From Tubulanus polymorphus (taxonomy: Eukaryota; Nemertea; Palaeonemertea; Tubulaniformes; Tubulanidae), in the NCBI RefSeq assembly GCF_964204645.1, contig NC_134029.1, positions 21,222,450 to 21,286,449 on the forward strand: a stretch of 64,000 bases of DNA. Direction: 5' to 3'. The position numbers and the translations under genes were made by a program. How positions within the stretch are numbered: the first letter of the stretch is position 1; each line of letters opens with the position of its first letter. This document shows positions 36,501 through 49,600 of this stretch, in pieces. Below the pieces are notes generated by a model. That model ran no database searches. It was not told the origin of the DNA and worked only from the letters and a program-made list of their open reading frames with translations.

Positions 36501-37068
36501 ATTTTACTAAAGAACTTTTCATTTTTTGGGTCTGAATCTATTGTGGAATTTCTCTCATTCATTAGTTGCTTACCTTTCAAATCCACAGATATCAATCTTG
36601 GAGTATAAGTAATTTCACCCTTGAAAGTAAAAAATGGAAATATTAAATTTTGAAAGGAAATGATGAAATTCATCAATCATTCGGATTCAACAGAAGTAAT
36701 GGGGTTATAATCCGATTACCAAAAGGTTGGCGCCTTCCCTGAAAAGGACGTCATTGTCGATTTCTTTTTTATGTTTTTCCTTAGCATCGTAGATAAAAGA
36801 AGCCTCCTGAAAATATATATTACAAAAAATAAAAAAAATGATAATGTATGATTTCACTGCTAAAAATGAATAAATTATTACAGCAAAACCTGTTAGTTAT
36901 CTGAGCCAGCACCTGCTGTCACCTAGTCACAGTGGTTCACACTTCAAATTTGCAATTAGCACCATTTAAAGCTTTAAAACATACCTGTAAATTCCACCAA
37001 TGACATCCTACGAAGTTTGAGTAGTGGCCGAGTTGTAAAGTTACAATTTCTTTCGTTTGAGAACCCAT
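33598..37068 (-). CDS. MSTO1: Misato homologue (DML1/MSTO1 family, tubulin-like mitochondrial protein)
   Basis: Fifteen exons, minus strand: 36985-37068 (ATG 37068), 36720-36806, 36574-36619, 36223-36292, 36059-36134, 35917-35980, 35689-35827, 35499-35616, 35243-35374, 35016-35168, 34796-34927, 34523-34701, 34341-34439, 34015-34133, 33598-33809; 569 aa, close to the remembered 570 of human MSTO1. Family segments in order: LQLGHYSNFVGCHWW (tubulin-like start), EITYTPRLISVDLKG, VWSDFLKIHLHP, QLEDRIHVFVEECDHLQGFQ, LSYHTSAVLAACLDT, ATFPFSLSPGE, SQSVVLRGI, and the C-terminal INIHKFAHIFLE. Misato proteins act in mitochondrial distribution and shape and, in fly, in spindle assembly. An acidic insert (SIDEDDEDKE) lies near residues 130-145. 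It diverges from Shroom and converges with carbonyl reductase. Confidence 0.95.
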
Positions 37069-37621
37069 TTACCTTCAGAATGAAGAACCAGAGATGATTA
37101 ACAAAATTATTTTTCACCAAAACAGGATTTACGACGCCATGACAGTTTAGACTCCACACGACCTTCAAAATCAAGAAGAGCGAAGTAATTACTGAACATC
37201 AACTGCCAAAGTCCACTCTACTGACGTCACTAATTACCTTATCCAAAATTTTTGGAAAAATTTTGCCACTTTATTCTAATTTCATATTTCGATGTTTGTT
37301 TCACTAAGTTATCGAATTATTTGCACTCACCTATTCTACATAGAATCAGACATTTGTAAATAATAGGTGGCAATTAAATTAAATTGAATTGATCGAAGTA
37401 AACTCTGTCAGATGTGAACGAGCCCGTAATGTCGAAAGTAAGCCTATGTGACATGTCGAGTTTTACTGGGGTTTTTTAGATTTTTTAGGATGGAAAAATA
37501 GCCACAATGGCCATTTCTTTTTCCATATCGAGTGAACAGTTGCTCAGACATGTGGTGCTGATATTTGTCGTGTGACAGAATTCAAGTTTACCCAGTGACA
37601 GTTTCGGATTAGCTTTAAATC
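37069..37621. promoter_or_regulatory. Divergent promoter region between Misato and Shroom
   Basis: Only 553 bp separate the two start codons, which point away from each other. Both 5' UTRs and both promoters should lie here unless an upstream non-coding exon exists. No core promoter motif could be assigned with confidence. Confidence 0.5.
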
Positions 37622-40600
37622 ATGGATGAATCACAAAAGAAGATTTTGTTGACGGTTGTTTTACAAGGTGGAAGTCCGTGGGGTATAAGTCTACAGGGAG
37701 GCGCAGAACTGAACTCCCCACTCGTAATATCGAAGGTTTGTTCACAAAAAAGTATTTTCTGCTGAAATTTTATTGATATTTGAAAGCGCTGTCTTCTGGC
37801 TATTTTGGCCGGCCTTTCGTGAAATATGCTCTAATGCTGAATTTGTGGGGGTTGGGCCTTGGTTTACCAAGTCATAACCAATAGGTCTTTTATTTACTTA
37901 AAATAAATACTGACTTTTTGCATCTTCAACCCTTGTATCTTTATTTCTCAGGCGTCCTCAGTTTGGCCGCCAATATTAAGGGCTCTTCATTTCTTTTTCC
38001 TTCACAAATGTCAGTTTTTCTGTCTTGAAATGATGCCATAATCCGTCAAAATTTTGAATAAAGGGTTGTTGAACATTTCAGAATGCAGTAGGCCGAACTG
38101 ACACCTAGAAAAAAAAGTTGGTGGTCAATGTACTTTTATCGGGTTAACTGCACTCACAGGTTTTCTAGGGTTGTGTTAATGAAATGAAAGTGTGAAAATA
38201 TGTCTAACTTCATCACATTCTGGTGTTTTTGAACAGTCTATGATTTTGCAGACTTATCTTTGATTTATATGAATTTCGTATGATAGCTTCAGTCACTTTA
38301 GTTTTTTCATGCAGAATCATGAGGTGGATGCAGCCATTTCAAGTGGTTAATTGAAGCTGATTTATGGGGTCCATAATCACATGAATCTTTATTACTGTGT
38401 AACACAGTTATTATTGACGGATAATTTCGGGCATTTTTTTCTTAAAATAACAATCATTATTATTCCTGGATCAGCTGACTATTTATCTACTTGTTATAAT
38501 TATACATTGTAGACCAAAAATTTGGATTTCGTCCAAGTTGACGTCCAATATACGTATTAATCCAGGGCTAGGTAATGGTAGGTAGCAGGCCTAACCCCGA
38601 ATAACCTTTCTATCCCTAAACAAACTTTAGATCTAATTTGTCAATAAATTTCCTTATTCGACCCATGTGTTAGTTAGTTGACAAGCACAAGGCATGACTG
38701 AAGGTACAGTTTATATCATTCAGATTTTTAGGCTTTTATTGTTTTATGATTCAGACCTACGAATAAAATCTAAATGTGGATTGCATAATTTAAGGGTCAT
38801 ACATTCGGGGTTCCCTCGGGACATTAGTCACCTCAAATGCTCTAATTTTAGCTTAAGAATATTTCCAGGGAGGGGAAAAAGACATTTTTGACCTCTAGAG
38901 ATGCTGTCATGTAGCCTATGATAGATGTCTGAACATTTTCAGTGTTCTGCATTTATGGGCTGCATTAATTTGATATTAGTATAGGGGGGGGGGGCCTATG
39001 ATGTTGTGGCTGGGGAAGTAGCAAGGCTTTCGATCTCCCCAGAAAATATAGAAAACTAAGCTTTATTTTGGTGTAATCTTCTTATTTTTCACGTTGACTC
39101 ATTTCAAAGGAATTTTACGACGAGACCTTTTGCATTCTTACTTCATTCTGTTTCGAAGTGGAAAAGTAGAATATTAGATTTTCTCCTCGAATGTTTGGGA
39201 CCGACGCAGAGTGAAAGTGAATTTTCGCAATATGCCAACCGAGTTGTCGTCTGTTCGTCTCGGTGGTTGGTCATATTGTACGCCGAATCGAGAATACGTG
39301 TTCGATATAAGAGAGACTTGGAAACATTAATGCATTCCGTTGTAAATAGAAACAAAATCCGCAGGAATTCTCGTCGTCGATAATAGACTTGTGTGCTCAG
39401 TATTTCCTGAATTACTCGAATGTAAAATGTTCTCAACAGCGTGACAAATGGCCGGCCGTTTTCTCCATCGGAATTTTAAGCATTTCCTATTCTTTAGTAT
39501 TTTAAGTATTTCCTATTGTGTAGTAATCGATTGTGTCTTCGGCAAATATATTTCAGTTTCATAATACGCGAAGTGTTGTTAAACGTCAATCAAACTGATT
39601 CTATTCACGGACACCCTCGTACCCGTGTCGAAACCTAAATCCCGGAAAATTTACTTTTTTTAACTGAAAACATATTATTCGGCAAACATATTTCAGTTTC
39701 ATAATACGCAATGTGTTGTAAAACGTCAATCAAAGTAATTCTATTCACAGACCCCTGGTACCCGTGTCGAAACCTAGATCCCGAGAAATTTACTTTTTTA
39801 GAAAAAAAAGAAAACGCACACTTGGATAATTTTCGATAATGCTGTTTTATTGTTGTTAAGAAATGGGAATATTGATTCAAGATATTGCCATATTTGGATG
39901 TTTGATGTTAGAATATCAGCTGCTTGAGGACTGAAACGCTTATTTTATTCGTTCCTGCAATAGTTTTAAGAATCTCTTCACGCTTTCAATAAATGTTTTC
40001 AATTGTATATTATTAATTGTATGAATAAATTCTTGAATTCCTGAATGAATTACATTTCTTTTTTTTTTGATACAGGTGGAAACGCAAGGTGCGGCCGATG
40101 GTCACTTGCAAATCGACGATGTTCTAGTGAATATAAATGGATCTGAGGTGTTATCTCGAGCGCAGGCTATTCTGCTGATTCGAGGGGCTCAGAGAACCCT
40201 CACTCTTACAATACTCAGGTAAGTGACCAGGACGTGCTGCCACCTGGTATATGTATCATGGAACTATTGAATAGCATAGCATGAGGAAATGAGAATGTAT
40301 TGCAGCGAGACACTATTGACGTGGTTATGTAAATAATTCATTATTCCCCTATTTAGGTTTCACCCTTGAGTTCGTGAGTGGTATTGAAAATCTATATAAT
40401 TTGTTTCCCTTTTGGAAACTGACATTACGGTACCATAGCCTTATTCAATACCCGTACGTACATTTTGCTTTGATATGCCAAGAATATTGATGCATATACG
40501 ATGTGTTATAAATTGTTTCTTTTTATAAGAAAGCAAGCCACAGGTGACAACAATTCTCTGCCTCGAATCTGGAACTCCGAAATTACCACGTGTTCGCTCT

Positions 40601-43600
40601 TATTGCATTGTTGGATATATTTTGTTGTATTTGGGGCCAATAGCTAAATTTTGTCAAGACGACTTTTTGATTTTGGACCCCTTTCTTCAGTTGTGAGGTT
40701 ATCTTCAAGGTCTGTTGCTAGGTGGCGCACTGGACCCATTCTTTGCGCTTCACAACTAGAACCCCTACTAACATTACCCAAGTTTCATCAAGATCGACCC
40801 ACTATTCATGAATCTAAGCAGCTGAAGGACTCGAACAGTACGAGAATAAGGGTCTCCGGCTCAAGAACCAAAACCTTTTCCACGGTTAGGCCTTAACACC
40901 TTGTTCCATTTGTGAGTTTAATTTTAACCCTTATCGGAATAATTGAAAATGAGCAGGTTTAGCTCGTATATGCTGGTACTCAGTATCGATAGGATTTTAT
41001 TGCAAATCGCATGTTGTAATATTTCATTGTTCGTCAATCGGGTTTACGCACTTCAAACAACGCTCGTAATTAATTGATTGGTTTTGTGAAGGTTTTTCTC
41101 GGTACGTCTGACTGCGACGACGCCTGACTGCGACGACGATGCCTGGATGTGATGAATAACGCAAACAGGCATAATATACAACGACCGCGTACACGCCTTT
41201 TAGTAATAGTAGTGAAATAGTCACAGTCAGCTGCTCGATCAGGCAACATCTTTAACAACGTCTGTGCGTCGCAAGCACCGCGCGGCGTGGGTATAGTGCG
41301 CACGGTACAGAGACTATACATGTTTAATTTCACCTGTCTCACGCGAAAGACGGAAAAAGCAGGAAAAAGCGCGTACATTTATACAACGTTTTCTCTTTCG
41401 TTCGCGTTGAAAAGCTCGCGCGAATAATTTCATTTTTGAAACGTATTCAACGCCCGTAATTGTTGGTGGTTTTGTTGTAAGAACGTCTCGACGCGAGTTA
41501 TCGTCGTCGTCGTTGCCAGAATTTCGATGAATCGACACGACCGGAATTTATTAATAACTTCGTATTCAGCGTTTCTGTCGACAAGTATTCATTCTTGATA
41601 TGATAATATCGGCTGTATTTTTTTTCTATCGCGCCAATGATTATATATATATATATATATATCCCGTGTGTGTGTGTGACGAATCACGACAACAAAAAAA
41701 CAATTTTTGAGTTCAGCTCGCCGCGTTTGCGTACATGCGGTTAGTCATCTCGTAAATGGATTACAGATTTGGCGACACGCGCATATAAGAGATCGTCAGA
41801 TTAACGGATTTTTAATCGAATGATTACCGTAATCTGATCCGTAAATAAATAGCTATAAATATTTTGACGATCGAATCGAATTGCGAAAATGAGTTCCATA
41901 ATCAGAAGATTGAGTCATAGGAAGAAGAAAAGAAAGTAAGTAAGAAATGTATTTTGAACACCGGCCTTAGTGCGATCATTTTTTTCAATTCCCTCAACCC
42001 ACTGAGCACCACGTAGGGCATTATAAGCGAATTCGATGTTTCTTTTTCCCATTGGGGGAGAGACCAGAGAAGAACCTTCGACCAAGAAACTCTGTCTCCA
42101 CGAGATTGACGAGACCAGTGGCCGGCAGCTTAACCCACTCAGCCTCTGCTCCTCTCTTTTGCCATGGTGCCATACATTGCATTTTGTTACACAGGGTGAA
42201 CACTTTTCCCCCATTTTCATGAGTTTCCATATTATCCGACGAATTTCCTTGATTGAGTCTACTGGTGAATGAAAAAAAATTTTTAGGTTTAGAATGCCGT
42301 GATTAATTTCATTTTTAATGGATCAGGTATTGATAAGTCACACCTGATACCCGACTTTTCCAGGTTTTCTAGGTTACTGGCCACTCTATCTTAGTTTCAC
42401 TGCTATTTAGTGAATTCTGTAGGACTCGTGTTGTTATGGGGTGATAACCGTATCATTCTCAATTATCAATTATCCCTGCTTTACCGACTCGTCTGGCCTA
42501 CACCTGGATTGATTACCACCATTTAAACATTTATTTAATAAAAATTGGATTAGAATGCCATGTGGCATGTTTCGAAACATTTCTCGTATGCATTCCTGAA
42601 TAATTTTCATATGAAGCATATGTTTTATTGGATATAACCAACCCGGAATGGTGCCGTTGCAGATTTTATTGAATTTGTCGCAGGATTGATTCATTGGACT
42701 GGTTCTGCAGTTTCCTCTCATTTCAGCCGATCATTTTTTGACGGACCGGAATTTTCAATTTCCGTCTGAATATCTCTTTTTCAATCATTCACCTATCAAA
42801 ATTACATTTTGGTAAGTAGCTCATTCTGGGATGGTCTCTCTGAGTTGAACTGTAGGCTACCAAGATCAGACAATTTCATTTAATTTTTTTTTGCGGAATT
42901 CCAAATCTTCGAATATTTGTTGGATATCTTGTTCATTTGCCGTGAGTCATTTCGATAAAATCCTTGGCAAACATGGAAAATTTGACTTTGAAAAGGAAAT
43001 TTGTCAACTCCTCCAAACAGGGGATAGAATACAATATTTCAATCCTATTCATTCCTATCAAGTTACATAGGGAGGATATGTCATTGTATTGTTGTCTATC
43101 ACTGATGTTATTATTGAGTACACTTCCATTTTATTGCTGGTTTCCCCTGATTTTATTGTAGCATATGTTCTGTAATTCTACATGGTTTCCATAGCGCTGG
43201 GAAAAATTGATGATTTTGAAATGATGTTTCCAGGTTTGGAAATATTTGGGAACTTGATAGATTTTCCTCTTATCCTGGAAATATTTGAGAAATTGATGTA
43301 GCATTTACCGAGGGCGACTTACTTCAGTGTTCATTGAAAATCACCTTTATCAACCAGTTACCATTAAAATGTTGAAAGTGATGGTGATATCTGTTCAAAG
43401 GCCATATTTCCATTGGGGAAAATTTGAAAAATCCTTCACACTGAGATGCTTCGTTAAAACTTGGGAGTTTTGAATTCATGTAACTGTATGGCAACCATGA
43501 TTCTTACCAATACTGTCGTGATTATTTATATCCGATGCACAGTTATATCATCGGGTATGTTACGTTTTATTTTTGGTATAAATTATAGGATAGACATCGA

Positions 43601-46600
43601 ATAAAATTCGAAATCCGGAATCGTATATGATTGAGAAACTAATTTATTACAAATGTATTACGTAATCTAGGAACTATAATCCGTAGGGTTGGTTCAGTCA
43701 TGATCTGAAGTCAAAAGGAATAATATGAAATCATAATCGTGGCTCATTTTCTGGGATAATCATGCGTACATTGTGTCGGTCTAGTACCTACAGTACAGTC
43801 AGGACTAGAACCTAATTTAATTATATTGTTTACTCATATTTCACGGATCTATACGGTATTTGTTGACACTTGCCTTATATGGTTAATACTCGTATTTGCC
43901 TTTTATGTCTGACTGTCATGCGCCATGCGTCCGAGACGCTACGATACATTTGTGGGTTCGTCCGCACGCCGTGAAGCGTGGGTTTAGCGGGCAGGCGTCA
44001 AGGGGGGGGTGGGCAAGGGGATGGTATAGTGTCCCCCTGTGCGAGTGTAGCTGTCCTCAATTAATAGCGACACATGGGACCCTTGTGCGGGTAACGGTAC
44101 TGTGGTCGTATATCTCTTTGTCAATATACCCATATGGCACACATTCCACGCATAGTGGAATATATTGTAATGAAATTTATTACACGTAACTATATATGTC
44201 GGCCGGTTGAATCGAGAACGGTTATTGTATATTTTTAACAGGTTTATGCACGCCGTTTTTGGTCATGTATTAATGTTCGCCTTTAAAATCGCGTATAAAC
44301 ATTCCACAATGTTTTCATAATATTCCCTAAAAACGAAACGCTTTCTTCGTCGGTATTTCCAAGGTGAACTCGTGAATGTGATTCATTTTGAGAGGGAGTT
44401 GTGGAGATATAAATAGAAATGTTAGATTTAAGTAAATTACCACAGCTATTTATAGGACATAACTGACTGCCTTGCAGCCATTTTGGAATATTCTGTACCG
44501 AGTGAACTGAACTGCTGACCTCGAACACGGCACAGTCGTTCAGATGAACTCGTCGTCGTCACACTCGATAATAAAAACATCGATTGATTTTTGTTGTGAT
44601 GACGTTGATTGTAGTCGATAGATTTCGCACGATTCATTCAGGAAAAAATCGAAGTTGCCACAAGCGACGACGACATCGATGATATATAGTAGTGTCATCA
44701 CGCGGAATTAGATAGACACTCAGCTGGATACAAATCAAAAAGCTATTTGGTCTTGGAGTAATCGATTGAGACATTTATTATCATATCCTCCCGCGGAATA
44801 GTGTAGTGATAAACGTTAGGTCTAGGCTGAGTCGACTGTTTCCTGAGAATGTCAACTGTTATTGATAATTGTCTGGTATATCGGTGAATACTCTAACTGG
44901 AATACCTACCTGCGATCAGTAACATATACGGCAGGTATATTTAGGGTAATTTATGTATAAACTACAGCACTGTAGCGTCTATAGAAGAATGAACTAATGT
45001 ATGTGATAATAGTTTGTAACAGTGATTGTCTGCGCGATACCCGGGGCAGATGTGTCGTATGTTTACTCAGGACTGCGAAACAGCCCTGTCGGTTTGTGAC
45101 GGTTTTTGCGCGTCTGATCTCCGGGCGACCAGACAGATTACCCTTTAAACTCGGCGCAACGGTCGATTCGGACCAAACGTTCGACGATTTGATAAACGGT
45201 CGTGGATTTTATGGATTTTCTTCGTAATCCGAACTGATTTGTCGCTATAGAAACCGCGTAGTTTCTTCTTTCGAGGACACTGGGAGGACACCGGGCATGT
45301 ACGAGCAACGGACTTGTTTATTACGATTGAAAAATAAATGTGATAATGTTGAAATTTAAACTTTCCAGGTACGTAATGCGCAATAGCGAATTTAGATTCA
45401 TGTAACCTCTGCATCACCCTAACCATTAACTGTTAATGTCGGATCATTCATATTTAATGCAAATGTGATGAACTTTTGATTTCATGATCCAACGCAATCT
45501 GCGTTGTGCTGAATTAACCTCATTAAATCATCCAACACTTACAGCGTCCCTACGAATCCTTGATTCCTTAAAAACTCCTAAACGGAAAATGCGTTTAAAG
45601 AGCAAAATGCCCAAAATTTTGAAATTTCTGTCTAGTTTATAGTTGTACAATGAACTATGCATAAAAATTGGTAAGTTGAAATATTTTTTTACTCAGGCCA
45701 AATTAGAAACAAGTTTATGTAGTGTAAAGGATAAAAATTTGCTTATGGAACCACCAAATGAATGGTTTACCGGGATAAACAGAACCGATTTAGGAGGAGT
45801 CTTCAGTCATTGGGATATGAAAATGATGCAGACGCTTCCTCGAAATTTGAAATCTTCCACTTTGAAACGCCTTGAAAACTCCTTTTATCCAAGAATGACT
45901 GGTCTTTAGGGACCCTGTATATCCAGGAATGACTGATCTGTAGGGACCCTGACTTATTTTCATGTACATGAGCTGTACAGAGTTTGAGACGCTGTTATTG
46001 TGCGAGACACCTGTATTAATGAAACCGCTTCATTCGCCCAGAGTTTAATCAGACACTCATCGATTGGTTTATTGATTAATTGATCGATCGAGAAAATTGA
46101 TTCGGAGCTTCGTTAACGCTAGGCAATAAATATACGCGCGTAGTGAACAGAATTAAACCCCGGACTCTAAAAAAAAAAAAAAAAAAAATTTCTAATATCG
46201 AAGCCATGTTCTCGTGGTCGGTTCCTGCTGGTTGTGAATAATGTATATTATTCCACCCGACTAGAATTCATTCGAATACCTTCGGCATAATTTGCGCATT
46301 GGATGGTGAATAATTGATAATATAGATCGAGGCGGTGGTAGACGCATGTCTGACTGTGGGACGCTCGTGGGAAACTATATCAACAGTTTCATCGCTCCCA
46401 GTCCACGCGGAGAATGAGGAGACGATGAGGACGAGTCGCTGTCTTCCAGCTTTCGATAGTTAGAAAATTGCAAATACGGATATTCGCAAATATTTCGAAC
46501 GGTATTTGCAATTTTATCGCGCGTGGATAATAGAATTGTGTCTCGCTGATAACTGCTTCATCGATTGTCAACGTCGTATAATTCTTGAAATGTCAATTTC

Positions 46601-49600
46601 GTTGTTTTCGTCGCAAACAGGAAAAACATATGAAAAGGAATTTCCGTTGTGCGCGCTCTTGACGAACTGCTTGTGTATATTTTGTTTACGTTTTCTCTCG
46701 TGAATAACTTTTATTTTTCTAATTCGTCGGCCTGTATTCCGATTAAAAAGGAAGGACCGTGTATAATCGGGCGTTTGTCCGTTAGTCCTCGTTTGCGGAA
46801 ACGTTCGTCTTGAAATGTTGAAATATCTATTCGTTTATGTAAGCGTTTCATTTGTTTATCGAAAAAAATAAAAAACTAAAATGTGACCGTCATTTGACAC
46901 TGCCGAGGGACCTTGATATTAATTACTGAGCGGTCGATGCTGTTTTTCATAATAGGAATGCTGTTTTATGGATTTGACGAACGTTATTTATTTCGAATCG
47001 CTCGAGCGCGATGGAGGAATATGAAAAGTCGTCGTTTTGACAAGATTTACGAGGAACCTGCCCTGGGATTACCTCGACAAAACACAGACGTTTGTATTAT
47101 ACACACAAATATGTTATTCCTTTAGTGCCCTTTGTAAAATCTGTTTCGGATTTGCTAGTATTTATGTAAGTTATCGCGTAGGATTTAAAGACGCGAGTAT
47201 CTTGATGGATTTTTGAGAATTCTAGCGCGGCAAGGATTTAAAACACCTCGCATCGATAGGTTTCGCCAGTAATGAGCGTCAGTTTTACGGGGTAGACGCG
47301 CTTCACACGCAGAATGAAGACGTATGGAGTATTTTACATAACGGCTCAATCGCAAGTTTTATACTTGAAACGGTGAGTGTGTGTGAATCAGTTTATTTTT
47401 CTGGAATCGTTTTTGGTTGTGACAATCGAGGGTGGTAATATATGTATACGCGGAAGTAGGTATTTTTTCGTGTCTTTGTTTGCATATGAATCACATATAA
47501 CGAACAATGTAACGATGCATTTTTATGCAATATGTCGCAATATGCCGGTGGGATTAAACCCAGATTTACGGGAGATTTGCGAAGTATTTACTGTCTGAAA
47601 GGCATTGAATGTATAATAAATATTGGATCAACTAATACCAGTTTTGCTGCACTTCTCTTTCCTTCAGGGATCAACATCTCGCCGGATATATCTGATAAAT
47701 TTCAAAAGATTATTATGAATTCTCCATGAGCATTAAGCTTATTTCTCTGTTCAGTGTGGAGGCAGTGTTCTACGGGAATCAGCGCCATTTAAAAGCCATT
47801 ACCTCTTCAGGATTTCATCTGTGTACTGCTTACACTTTGTCGCCTTAATTTCAAATCCCACAATAATTCAGCCAAAGATGAAAAAGTTCTTAAATAGCAG
47901 TGTATATTGTGTATTTGAGCATAGTTTCAGCTTAAGACTAATAGCCATCATCAGAGTATGGTACTGATGATGGCTTTAAGCAGTACCGTGCACCTGATGA
48001 TGGCTATTAGTCTTTAACCGAAACGTTGCTCAAATATATAATACACTCTTTTACTACAGAACTTGTTAACTATTTTATTTGACGCACGAGCTTTCGCTAC
48101 TAACGTGTAGTAGCTTCATCACTCATTCACCTGATGAAGCTACTATACATTAGTAGCGAAAGCTCGTGCGTCAAATAACAATTATATTTGAGCAATGTTT
48201 GGGTTAAAGACTAATAGCCATCATCAGGTGCACGGTACTGCTTAACCCTTTCAGTGCGTCTACACCGCAGTGCGGTGTATAAATCAGTGATGGATTTTGC
48301 TAGTACACCGCACTGCGGTGTATTGATGTAATTAGTAATTTGTAATTATCTCTATTGAAAAATGGCAGCAAGTGTCAAACATAGTGAAATACTAGTAACT
48401 AACGATACACCGCACTGCGGTGTAGACGCACTATAGTGGTATTTCCATTGTTCAACACACTAGGGTGGAATTTTTTAGAATTTTCAAATTTTCTCCAGCA
48501 CTATAGAGTATTAATTAGTCAGCACTGAAAGGGTTAAGCCATCATCAGTACCATACTCTGGTGATGGCTTATAGTTTTTAAGCCATCATCAGTACCGTAC
48601 TCTCATGATGGCTTATAGTCTTTAAGCCATCATATCAGTACCGTACACCTGATGATGGCTATTAGTCTTAAGCTGAAACTATGCTCAAATATACATAATG
48701 TATACACTTTTATTCATGAACTTTTCATCTTTGCCTGAATTATTGCGGGATTTCTCCACTACATTCATCTTCTCGGCTAAATTTGAATTGTTTTTCTCGA
48801 CTTCCGGTCGAATTCAAACCCTCCATTGTCTTTGCTGTGAGGTCATCACTACCTGGTATTGATTCAAACATTCAAAGATTTCTGGGAACGGTCGATTTTT
48901 TCGCCCTCTCGTCGAAAGCTCATCTTGAACGACTTCCAGTCCGGGCGGCCCGCCGATAAATGAAATAAATGCCTGTACAAACAGCCAGGAAGCAATTGTC
49001 GCTTTACATGTATAAGCAAACTAAACACTTAACAATTGTTAAATATTTGCACATAAATTCCTCTATTAACTGTGTCTCTCTTTTCGGTTTTTACCGTGGC
49101 TCGGCGTGAACTTTTGATTCTGGAATTCTGATAAAAAAAGTTCCGAATTCTCGTTCGAGGTTTCGTTGGCTTCGGCAAATAGTTTCATCGATCCGATCGC
49201 GTTTCAATGATATGCCGTATTCGATTTGAAGTTTACTTTCCGTCAAATTGAAATATTTCGTTTATCGCCCGTGTAAATACGACGACGCGCATCGAATTCA
49301 TCGGATTCGATTCAAATCATGTTTACCGACTGTCAAATATAAAAATCATTAATTTACCCAACATTTCTGAAAACGTATGTTTCGTTGATTTTAGTTCTTT
49401 TTTTTGCTAGAAAAAAAGAACACTACAGATCATTATAGGCCTAGATATGACATGCGAAATATTTGATATGAAATTCTTTCGCTCTTGGACTTAGAGCCTT
49501 TTGCTGCGACGTATGTCACCTCTATCGTCGGATCACATTCCGCGGGTATTCGACTACCTTTTGATTTGATAACGAAAATATTTTCATTTTTGATGGCATT

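Larger units (their letters stand above)
47853..48753. mobile_element. Nested foldback complex, about 0.9 kb
   Basis: The termini are inverted copies of each other: AAATCCCACAATAATTCAGC at the left and TGAATTATTGCGGGATTT at the right, extending about 100 bp inward through CAGCTTAAGACTAATAGCC. Inside are several copies of GCCATCATCAGTACC in both orientations, a second inverted pair around 47960-48020 and 48200-48245, a strong inner hairpin (48076-48178) and a later-inserted MITE (48242-48537). No coding frame. Confidence 0.85.

Noticed and set aside
45643-45909. 88-codon plus-strand frame inside Shroom intron 2
   Set aside because: Unrecognised sequence with no splice phase linking it to Shroom; likely chance.
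46913-47125. Coding-like frame (MKSRRFDKIYEEPALGLPRQ) considered as another Shroom first exon
   Set aside because: The only nearby GT donor leaves phase 0, while the next exon needs phase 2.
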